A stretch of DNA of 64,000 nt from Trichostrongylus colubriformis (taxonomy: Eukaryota > Nematoda > Chromadorea > Rhabditida > Trichostrongylidae): contig OZ022256.1 in NCBI GenBank assembly GCA_963978905.1, positions 32,327,426 to 32,391,425 on the forward strand, given 5' to 3'. Below, piece by piece: positions 52,302 through 63,724 of the stretch. The notes under the pieces were generated by a model. That model did no database searches. It was not told where the DNA came from and worked only from the letters and a program-made list of their open reading frames with translations. Numbering within the stretch: the first letter of the stretch is position 1; each line of letters begins with the position of its first letter. The position numbers and the translations under genes were made by a program.

Positions 52302-55300
52302 CTCGAGCTTTTTCTCTCCTGTCAGGAGAGGTTTCCAAAATTTTTTTGACCACGATAAAAATCGAGTCGGATCTTAAAAGTACCTCAAACTTGGGTAATT
52401 AAACCAAAGTTGATTGGGGACACCTGTGCGAAGATAAAATATGAAACATTTACACTACTGGGACGGTTTCCCACATGACACTAGGGGCCCAACTGATACT
52501 ATAGGGCATACTTTATCTCGTAGTTTCGGCATCACAGAAACTACCGAAAAACATCCACCTACCAGAAGCAAACCCTCGGAATTTGGAGGAAAATGATAAT
52601 CTTGGACTTCATTAATTCCAGTGGGCGCTACAATAAAACCCTTCCGATCAAAATTGAACTTATATGAACAGTTATGAACGGGCCAATCGATCGATTTTTC
52701 CGTCAAAACATCGGTCTTCCAAACCATTTTCTCGAGCTTTTTCTCTCCTGTCAGGAGAGGTTTCCAAAATTTTTTTGACCACGATAAAAATCGAGTCGGA
52801 TCTTAAAAGTACCTCAAACTTGGGTAATTAAACCAAAGCTGATTGGCGATACCTGTGCGAATATGAATTATGAAACATTTCCCGTTTACACTACTGGGAC
52901 GGTTTCCCTCATGATACTAGGGGCCCTTCACAAGATACTAGGGGCCCAAATGATACTATTGGGCATACTTTATCTCGTAGTTTCGGCATCACAAAAACTA
53001 CCGAAAAACATCCACCTACCAGAATCAAGCCCACGGAATATGGAGGAAAATGATAATCTGGGACTTTATTAATTCCAGTGGGCGCTACAATAAAACCCTT
53101 CTGATCAAAATTGAACTTATATGAAGAGTTATGAACGGGCCAATCGATCGATTTTCTCCGTCAAAACATCGTTCTTTCAAACCATTTTCTCGAGCTTTTT
53201 CTCTCCTGTCAGGAGAGGTTTCCAAAATTTTTCTGACCACGATAGAAATCGAGTCGGATCTTAAAAGTACCTCAAACTTGGGTAATTAAACCAAAGCTGA
53301 TTGGCGATACCTGTGCGAATATGAATTATGAAACATTTCCCGTTTACACTACTGGGACGGTTTCCCTCATGATACTAGGGGCCCTTCACAAGATACTAGG
53401 GGCCCAAATGATACTATTGGGCATACTTTATCTCGTAGTTTCGGCATCACAAAAACTACCGAAAAACATCCACCTACCAGAAGCAAACCCTCGGAATTTG
53501 GAGGAAAATGATAATCTTGGACTTTATTAATTCCTGTGGACGCTACAACAAAACCCTTCTGATCAAAAGTGAACTTATATGAAGAGTTATGAGCGGGCCA
53601 ATCGATCGATTTTCATCGTCAAAACATCGTTCTTTCAAACCATTTTCTCGAGCTTTTTCTCTCCTGTCAGGAGAGGTTTCCAAAATTTTTCTGACCACGA
53701 TAGAAATCGAGTCGGATCTTAAAAGTACCTCAAACTTGGGTAATTAAACCAAAGCTGATTGGCGATACCTGTGCGAAGATGAATTATGAAACATTTCCCG
53801 TTTACACTACTGGGACGGTTTCCCTCATGATACTAGGGGCCCTTCACAAGATACTAGGGGCCCAAATGATACTATTGGGCATACTTTATCTCGTAGTTTC
53901 GGCATCACAAAAACTACCGAAAAACATCCACCTACCAGAGCAAACCCTCGGAATTTGGAGGAAAATGATAATCTTGGACTTTATTAATTCCTGTGGACGC
54001 TACAACAAAACCCTTCTGATCAAAAGTGAACTTATATGAAGAGTTATGAGCGGGCCAATCGATCGATTTTCATCGTCAAAACATCGTTCTTTCGAACCAT
54101 TTTCTCGAGCTTTTTCTCTCCTGTCAGGAGAGGTTTCCAAAATTTTTCTGACCCGAGTCGGATCTTAAAAGTACCTCAAACTTGGGTAATTAAACCAAAG
54201 TTGATTGGGGACACCTGTGCGAAGATGAAATATGAAACATTTACACTACTGGGACGGTTTCCCTCATGATACTAGGGGCCCTCCACAAGATACTAGGGCC
54301 CCAATTGATACTATAGGGCATACTTTATCTCGTAGTTTCGGCATCACAGAAACCACCGAAAAACATCCACCTACCAGAATCAAGCCCACGGAATATGGAG
54401 GAAAATGATAATCTGGGACTTTATTAATTCCAGTGGGCGCTACAATAAAACCCTTCCGATCAAAATTGAACTTATATGAAGAGTTATGAACGGGCCAATC
54501 GATCGATTTTTCCGTCAAAACATCGGTCTTCCAAACCATTTTCTCGAGCTTTTTCTCTGTCAGGAGAGGCTTCCAAAATTTTTCTGACCACGATAGAAAT
54601 CGAGTCGGATCTTAAAAGTACCTCAAACTTGGGTAATTAAACCAAAGCTGATTGGCGATACCTGTGCGAATATGAATTATGAAACATTTCCCGTTTACAC
54701 TACTGGGACGGTTTCCCTCATGATACTAGGGGCCCTTCACAAGATACTAGGGGCCCAAATGATACTATTGGGCATACTTTATCTCGTAGTTTCGGCATCA
54801 CAAAAACTACCGAAAAACATCCACCTACCAGAAGCAAACCCTCGGAATTTGGAGGAAAATGATAATCTTGGACTTTATTAATTCCTGTGGACGCTACAAC
54901 AAAACCCTTCTGATCAAAAGTGAACTTATATGAAGAGTTATGAGCGGGCCAATCGATCGATTTTCATCGTCAAAACATCGTTCTTTCAAACCATTTTCTC
55001 GAGCTTTTTCTCTCCTGTCAGGAGAGGTTTCCAAAATTTTTCTGACCACGATAGAAATCGAGTCGGATCTTAAAAGTACCTCAAACTTGGGTAATTAAAC
55101 CAAAGTTGATTGGGGACACCTGTGCGAAGATAAAATATGAAACATTTACACTACTGGGACGGTTTCCCACATGACACTAGGGGCCCAACTGATACTATAG
55201 GGCATACTTTATCTCGTAGTTTCGGCATCACAGAAACTACCGAAAAACATCCACCTACCAGAAGCAAACCCTCGGAATTTGGAGGAAAATGATAATCTTG

Positions 55301-57215
55301 GACTTCATTAATTCCAGTGGACGCTACAATAAAACCCCTCCGATCAAAATTGAACTTATATGAAGAGTTATGAACGGGCCAATCGATCGATTTTTTCGTC
55401 AAAACATCGGTCTTCCAAACCATTTTCTCGAGCTCTTTCTCTCCTGTCAGGAGAGGTTTCCAAAATTTTTCTGACCCGAGTCGGATCTTGAAAGTACCTC
55501 AAACTTGGGTAATTAAACCAAAGTTGATTGGGGACACCTGTGCGAAGATAAAATATGAAACATTTACACTACTGGGACGGTTTCCCACATGACACTAGGG
55601 GCCCAACTGATACTATAGGGCATACTTTATCTCGTAGTTTCGGCATCACAGAAACTACCGAAAAACATCCACCTACCAGAAGCAAACCCTCGGAATTTGG
55701 AGGAAAATGATAATCTTGGACTTCATTAATTCCAGTGGACGCTACAATAAAACCCTTCCGATCAAAATTGAACTTATATGAAGAGTTATGAACGGGCCAA
55801 TCGATCGATTTTTTCGTCAAAACATCGGTCTTCCAAACCATTTTCTCGAGCTCTTTCTCTCCTGTCAGGAGAGGTTTCCAAAATTTTTTTGACCACGATA
55901 GAAATCGAGTCGGATCTTAAAAGTACCTCAATCTTGGGTAATTAAACCAAAGTTGATTGGGGACACCTGTGCGAAGATGAATTATGAAACATGTCCCGTT
56001 TACACTACCGGGACGGTTTCCCACATGATACTAGGGGCCCTCCACAAGATACTAGGGGCCCAATTGATACTATAGGGCATACTTTATCTCGTAGTTTCGG
56101 CATCACAGAAACCACCGAAAAACATCCACCTACCAGAAGCAAACCCTCGGAATTTGGAGGAAAATGATAATCTTGGACTTCATTAATTCCAGTGGACGCT
56201 ACAATAAAACCCTTCCGATCAAAATTGAACTTATATGAAGAGTTATGAACGGGCCAATCGATCGATTTTTTCGTCAAAACATCGGTCTTCCAAACCATTT
56301 TCTCGAGCTTTTTCTCTCCTGTCAGGAGAGGTTTCCAAAATTTTTTTGACCACGATAGAAATCGAGTCGGATCTTAAAAGTACCTCAATCTTGGGTAATT
56401 AAACCAAAGTTGATTGGGGACACCTGTGCGAAGATGAATTATGAAACATGTCCCGTTTACACTACCGGGACGGTTTCCCACATGATACTAGGGGCCCTCC
56501 ACAAGATACTAGGGGCCCAATTGATACTATAGGGCATACTTTATCTCGTAGTTTCGGCATCACAGAAACCACCGAAAAACATCCACCTACCAGAAGCAAG
56601 CCCTCGGAATTTGGAGGAAAATGATAATCTTGGACTTTATTAATTCCAGTGGACGCTACAACAAAACCCTTCTGATCGAAATTGAACTTATATGAAGAGT
56701 TATGAACGGGCCAATCGATCGATTTTCTCCGTCAAACATCGTTCTTTCAAACCATTTTCTCGAGCTTTTTCTCTCCTGTCAGGAGAGGTTTCCAAAATTT
56801 TTCTGACCACGATAGAAATCGAGTCGGATCTTAAAAGTACCTCAAGCTTGGGTAATTAAACCAAAGTTGATTGGGGACACCTGTGCGAAGATGAATTATG
56901 AAACATTTCCCGTTTACACTACTGGGACGGTTTCCCACATGATACTAGGGGCCCTCCACAAGATACTAGGGGCCCAATTGATACTATTGGGCATACTTTA
57001 TCTCGTAGTTACGGCATCACAGAAACCACCGAAAAACATCCACCTACCAGAATCAAGCCCACGGAATATGGAGGAAAATGATAATCTGGGACTTTATTAA
57101 TTCCAGTGGGCGCTACAATAAAACCCTTCCGATCAAAATTGAACTTATATGAAGAGTTATGAACGGGCCAATCGATCGATTTTTTCGTCAAAACATCGGT
57201 CTTCCAAACCATTTT
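52302..57215. repeat. 6.7-kb module, copy 2, one trimer short (11 monomers)
   Basis: Starts 52302, 52731, 53189, 53647, 54104, 54543, 54998, 55427, 55845, 56302, 56759; lengths 429, 458, 458, 457, 439, 455, 429, 418, 457, 457, 457. Compared with copy 1 it has one trimer (53647-54997) instead of two and ends before the equivalent of the chimeric 51873 monomer. The left junction is near 52,290. Confidence 0.92.
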
Positions 57216-58587
57216 CTCGAGCTCTTTCTCTCCTGTCAGGAGAGGTTTCCAAAATTTTTTTGACCACGATAGAAATCGAGTCGGATCTTAAAAGTACCTC
57301 AATCTTGGGTAATTAAACCAAAGTTGATTGGGGACACCTGTGCGAAGATGAATTATGAAACATGTCCCGTTTACACTACCGGGACGGTTTCCCACATGAT
57401 ACTAGGGGCCCTCCACAAGATACTAGGGGCCCAATTGATACTATAGGGCATACTTTATCTCGTAGTTTCGGCATCACAGAAACCACCGAAAAACATCCAC
57501 CTACCAGAAGCAAACCCTCGGAATTTGGAGGAAAATGATAATCTTGGACTTCATTAATTCCAGTGGACGCTACAATAAAACCCTTCCGATCAAAATTGAA
57601 CTTATATGAAGAGTTATGAACGGGCCAATCGATCGATTTTTTCGTCAAAACATCGGTCTTCCAAACCATTTTCTCGAGCTTTTTCTCTCCTGTCAGGAGA
57701 GGTTTCCAAAATTTTTTTGACCACGATAGAAATCGAGTCGGATCTTAAAAGTACCTCAATCTTGGGTAATTAAACCAAAGTTGATTGGGGACACCTGTGC
57801 GAAGATGAATTATGAAACATGTCCCGTTTACACTACCGGGACGGTTTCCCACATGATACTAGGGGCCCTCCACAAGATACTAGGGGCCCAATTGATACTA
57901 TAGGGCATACTTTATCTCGTAGTTTCGGCATCACAGAAACCACCGAAAAACATCCACCTACCAGAAGCAAGCCCTCGGAATTTGGAGGAAAATGATAATC
58001 TTGGACTTTATTAATTCCAGTGGACGCTACAACAAAACCCTTCTGATCGAAATTGAACTTATATGAAGAGTTATGAACGGGCCAATCGATCGATTTTCTC
58101 CGTCAAACATCGTTCTTTCAAACCATTTTCTCGAGCTTTTTCTCTCCTGTCAGGAGAGGTTTCCAAAATTTTTCTGACCACGATAGAAATCGAGTCGGAT
58201 CTTAAAAGTACCTCAAGCTTGGGTAATTAAACCAAAGTTGATTGGGGACACCTGTGCGAAGATGAATTATGAAACATTTCCCGTTTACACTACTGGGACG
58301 GTTTCCCACATGATACTAGGGGCCCTCCACAAGATACTAGGGGCCCAATTGATACTATTGGGCATACTTTATCTCGTAGTTACGGCATCACAGAAACCAC
58401 CGAAAAACATCCACCTACCAGAATCAAGCCCACGGAATATGGAGGAAAATGATAATCTGGGACTTTATTAATTCCAGTGGGCGCTACAATAAAACCCTTC
58501 TGATCAAAATTGAACTTATATGAAGAGTTATGAACGGGCCAACTGATCGATCTTCTCCGTCAGACCATCGGTCTTCCAAACCATTTT
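57216..58587. repeat. Second copy of a 1,371-bp trimer
   Basis: Monomers 57216, 57673, 58130 repeat 55845, 56302, 56759 at an offset of 1,371 bp. The junction is within the preceding monomer near 57,115-57,190, where CTTCTGATC changes to CTTCCGATC and the end changes to TTTTTTCGTCAAAACATCGG. All are 457-458 bp full-length monomers. Confidence 0.9.
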
Positions 58588-60261
58588 CTCGAGCTTTTTC
58601 TCTCCTGTCAGGAGAGGTTTCCAAAATTTTTCTGACCACGATAGAAATCGAGTCGGATCTTAAAAGTACCTCAAACTTGGATAATTAAACCAAAGCTAAT
58701 TGGGGACACCTGTGCGAAGATGAAATATGAAACATTTACACTACTGGGACGGTTTCCCACATGACACTAGGGGCCCAATTGATACTATAGGGCATACTTT
58801 ATCTCGTAGTTTCGGAATCACAGAAACCACCGAAAAACATCCACCTACCAGAATCAAGCCCACGGAATATGGAGGAAAATGATAATCTGGGACTCCAGTG
58901 GGCGCTACAATAAAACCCTTCTGATCAAAATTGAACTTATATGAAGAGTTATGAACGGGCCAATCGACCGATTTTCTCCGTCAAAACATCGGTCTTCCAA
59001 ACCATTTTCTCGAGCTTTTTCTCTCCTGTCAGGAGAGGTTTCCAAAATTTTTCTGACCCGAGTCGGATCTTAAAAGTACCTCAAACTTGGGTAATTAAAC
59101 CAAAGCTGATTGGGGACACCTGTGCGAAGATGAAATATGAAACATTTACACTACTGGGACGGTTTCCCACATGACACTAGGGGCCCAATTGATACTATAG
59201 GGCATACTTTATCTCGTAGTTTCGGAATCACAGAAACCACCGAAAAACATCCACCTACCAGAATCAAGCCCACGGAATATGGAGGAAAATGATAATCTGG
59301 GACTCCAGTGGGCGCTACAATAAAACCCTTCTGATCAAAATTGAACTTATATGAAGAGTTATGAACGGGCCAATCGACCGATTTTCTCCGTCAAAACATC
59401 GGTCTTCCAAACCATTTTCTCGAGCTTTTTCTCTCCTGTCAGGAGAGGTTTCCAAAATTTTTCTGACCCGAGTCGGATCTTAAAAGTACCTCAAACTTGG
59501 GTAATTAAACCAAAGCTGATTGGGGACACCTGTGCGAAGATGAAATATGAAACATTTACACTACTGGGACGGTTTCCCACATGACACTAGGGGCTCAATT
59601 GATACTATAGGGCATACTTTATCTCGTAGTTTCGGCATCACAGAAACCACCGAAAAACATCCACCTACCAGAATCAAGCCCACGGAATATGGAGGAAAAT
59701 GATAATCTGGGACTTTATTAATTCCAGTGGGCGCTACAATAAAACCCTTCTGATCAAAATTGAACTTATATGAAGAGTTATGAACGGGCCAATCGATCGA
59801 TTTTCTCCGTCAAAACATCGTTCTTCCAAACCATTTTCTCGAGCTTTTTCTCTCCTGTCAGGAGAGGTTTCCAAAATTTTTTTGACCACGATAGAAATCG
59901 AGTCGGATCTTAAAAGTACCTCAAACTTGGGTAATTAAACCAAAGTTGATTGGGGACACCTGTGCGAAGATGAAATATGAAACATTTACACTACTGGGAC
60001 GGTTTCCCACATGACACTAGGGGCCCAATTGATAGGGCATACTTTATCTCGTAGTTTCGGCATCACAGAAACTACCGAAAAACATCCACCTACCAGAAGC
60101 AAACCCTCGGAATTTGGAGGAAAATGATAATCTTGGACTTCATTAATTCCAGTGGACGCTACAATAAAACCCTTCCGATCAAAATTGAACTTATATGAAG
60201 AGTTATGAACGGGCCAATCGATCGATTTTTTCGTCAAAACATCGGTCTTCCAAACCATTTT
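58588..60261. repeat. Cassette K, copy 7
   Basis: Monomers at 58588, 59009, 59419, 59838 with lengths 421, 410, 419, 424. The fourth monomer reads AGAAACTACCG like copies 1 and 4, showing descent from the first cassette of the 11.27-kb module. Confidence 0.9.
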
Positions 60262-62049
60262 CTCGAGCTTTTTCTCTCCTGTCAGGAGAGGTTTCCAAAA
60301 TTTTTCTGACCCGAGTCGGATCTTGAAAGTACCTCAAACTTGGGTAATTAAACCAAAGTTGATTGGGGACACCTGTGCGAAGATAAAATATGAAACATTT
60401 ACACTACTGGGACGGTTTCCCACATGACACTAGGGGCCCAACTGATACTATAGGGCATACTTTATCTCGTAGTATCGGCATCACAGAAACTACCGAAAAA
60501 CATCCACCTACCAGAAGCAAACCCTCGGAATTTGGAGGAAAATGATAATCTTGGACTTCATTAATTCCAGTGGACGCTACAATAAAACCCTTCCGATCAA
60601 AATTGAACTTATATGAAGAGTTATGAACGGGCCAATCGATCGATTTTTTCGTCAAAACATCGGTCTTCCAAACCATTTTCTCGAGCTCTTTCTCTCCTGT
60701 CAGGAGAGGTTTCCAAAATTTTTTTGACCACGATAGAAATCGAGTCGGATCTTAAAAGTACCTCATTCTTGGGTAATTAAACCAAAGTTGATTGGGGACA
60801 CCTGTGCGAAGATGAATTATGAAACATGTCCCGTTTACACTACCGGGACGGTTTCCCACATGATACTAGGGGCCCTCCACAAGATACTAGGGGCCCAATT
60901 GATACTATAGGGCATACTTTATCTCGTAGTTTCGGCATCACAGAAACCACCGAAAAACATCCACCTACCAGAAGCAAGCCCTCGGAATTTGGAGGAAAAT
61001 GATAATCTTGGACTTTATTAATTCCAGTGGACGCTACAACAAAACCCTTCTGATCGAAATTGAACTTATATGAAGAGTTATGAACGGGCCAATCGATCGA
61101 TTTTCTCCGTCAAACATCGTTCTTTCAAACCATTTTCTCGAGCTTTTTCTCTCCTGTCAGGAGAGGTTTCCAAAATTTTTCTGACCACGATAGAAATCGA
61201 GTCGGATCTTAAAAGTACCTCAAGCTTGGGTAATTAAACCAAAGTTGATTGGGGACACCTGTGCGAAGATGAATTATGAAACATTTCCCGTTTACACTAC
61301 TGGGACGGTTTCCCACATGATACTAGGGGCCCTCCACAAGATACTAGGGGCCCAATTGATACTACTGGGCATACTTTATCTCGTAGTTACGGCATCACAG
61401 AAACCACCGAAAAACATCCACCTACCAGAATCAAGCCCACGGAATATGGAGGAAAATGATAATCTGGGACTTTATTAATTCCAGTGGGCGCTACAATAAA
61501 ACCCTTCTGATCAAAATTGAACTTATATGAAGAGTTATGAACGGGCCAACTGATCGATTTTCTCCGTCAGACCATCGGTCTTCCAAACCATTTTCTCGAG
61601 CTTTTTCTCTCCTGTCAGGAGAGGTTTCCAAAATTTATTGACCACGATAGAAATCGAGTCGGATCTTAAAAGTACCTCAAACTTGGGTAATTAAACCAAA
61701 GTTGATTGGGGACACCTGTGCGAAGATGAATTATGAAACATTTCCCGTTTACACTACTGGGACGGTTTCCCACATGATACTAGGGGCCCTCCACAAGATA
61801 CTAGGGGCCCAATTGATACTATTGGGCATACTTTATCTCGTAGTTTCGGCATCACAAAAACTACCGAAAAACATCCACCTACCAGAAGCAAGCCCTCGGA
61901 ATTTGGAGGAAAATGATAATCTTGGACTTATTAATTCCAGTGGACGCTACAACAAAACCCTTCTGATCGAATTGAACTTATATGAAGAGTTATGAACGGG
62001 CCAATCGATCGATTTTCTCCGTCAAATCATTGTTCTTTCAAACCATTTT

Positions 62050-63724
62050 CTCGAGCTTCTTCTCTCCTGTCAGGAGAGGTTTCCAAAATTTTTCTGACCA
62101 CGATAGAAATCGAGTCGGATCTTAAAAGTACCTCAAACTTGGATAATTAAACCAAAGCTAATTGGGGACACCTGTGCGAAGATGAAATATGAAACATTTA
62201 CACTACTGGGACGGTTTCCCACATGACACTAGGGGCCCAATTGATACTATAGGGCATACTTTATCTCGTAGTTTCGGAATCACAGAAACCACCGAAAAAC
62301 ATCCACCTACCAGAATCAAGCCCACGGAATATGGAGGAAAATGATAATCTGGGACTCCAGTGGGCGCTACAATAAAACCCTTCTGATCAAAATTGAACTT
62401 ATATGAAGAGTTATGAACGGGCCAATCGACCGATTTTCTCCGTCAAAACATCGGTCTTCCAAACCATTTTCTCGAGCTTTTTCTCTCCTGTCAGGAGAGG
62501 TTTCCAAAATTTTTCTGACCCGAGTCGGATCTTAAAAGTACCTCAAACTTGGGTAATTAAACCAAAGCTGATTGGGGACACCTGTGCGAAGATGAAATAT
62601 GAAACATTTACACTACTGGGACGGTTTCCCACATGACACTAGGGGCCCAATTGATACTATAGGGCATACTTTATCTCGTAGTTTCGGAATCACAGAAACC
62701 ACCGAAAAACATCCACCTACCAGAATCAAGCCCACGGAATATGGAGGAAAATGATAATCTGGGACTCCAGTGGGCGCTACAATAAAACCCTTCTGATCAA
62801 AATTGAACTTATATGAAGAGTTATGAACGGGCCAATCGACCGATTTTCTCCGTCAAAACATCGGTCTTCCAAACCATTTTCTCGAGCTTTTTCTCTCCTG
62901 TCAGGAGAGGTTTCCAAAATTTTTCTGACCCGAGTCGGATCTTAAAAGTACCTCAAACTTGGGTAATTAAACCAAAGCTGATTGGGGACACCTGTGCGAA
63001 GATGAAATATGAAACATTTACACTACTGGGACGGTTTCCCACATGACACTAGGGGCCCAATTGATACTATAGGGCATACTTTATCTCGTAGTTTCGGCAT
63101 CACAGAAACCACCGAAAAACATCCACCTACCAGAATCAAGCCCACGGAATATGGAGGAAAATGATAATCTGGGACTTTATTAATTCCAGTGGGCGCTACA
63201 ATAAAACCCTTCTGATCAAAATTGAACTTATATGAAGAGTTATGAACGGGCCAATCGATCGATTTTCTCCGTCAAAACATCGTTCTTCCAAACCATTTTC
63301 TCGAGCTTTTTCTCTCCTGTCAGGAGAGGTTTCCAAAATTTTTTTGACCACGATAGAAATCGAGTCGGATCTTAAAAGTACCTCAAACTTGGGTAATTAA
63401 ACCAAAGTTGATTGGGGACACCTGTGCGAAGATGAAATATGAAACATTTACACTACTGGGACGGTTTCCCACATGACACTAGGGGCCCAATTGATAGGGC
63501 ATACTTTATCTCGTAGTTTCGGCATCACAGAAATTACCGAAAAACATCCACCTACCAGAATCAAGCCCACGGAATATGGAGGAAAATGATAATATTGGAC
63601 TTTATTAATTCCTGTGGGCGCTACAGCAAAACCCTCCTGATCAAAATTGAACTTATATGAAGAGTTATGAACGGGCCAATCGATCGATTTTCTCCGTCAA
63701 AACATCGTTCTTTCAAACCATTTT
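62050..63724. repeat. Cassette K, copy 8 (hybrid last monomer)
   Basis: Monomers at 62050, 62471, 62881, 63300 with lengths 421, 410, 419, 425. The last monomer has the A+ left half of the 424 form (ACGATAGAAATCG) and the GCTACAGCAAAACCCTCC right end otherwise seen only after the 414 form, so it is a hybrid. Confidence 0.88.

Larger units (their letters stand above)
58588..63724. repeat. Edited third copy of the 11.27-kb module
   Basis: Starts 58588, 59009, 59419, 59838, 60262, 60680, 61137, 61595, 62050, 62471, 62881, 63300; lengths 421, 410, 419, 424, 418, 457, 458, 455, 421, 410, 419, 425. The left part matches 30829-32921 at an offset of 27,759 bp. From about 60,700-60,900 it matches 35967 onward at an offset of 24,713 bp. 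The 3,046-bp difference equals seven monomers missing here. Private substitutions: GGGGCTCAATTG near 59594 and GTAGTATCGG near 60473. Confidence 0.9.
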
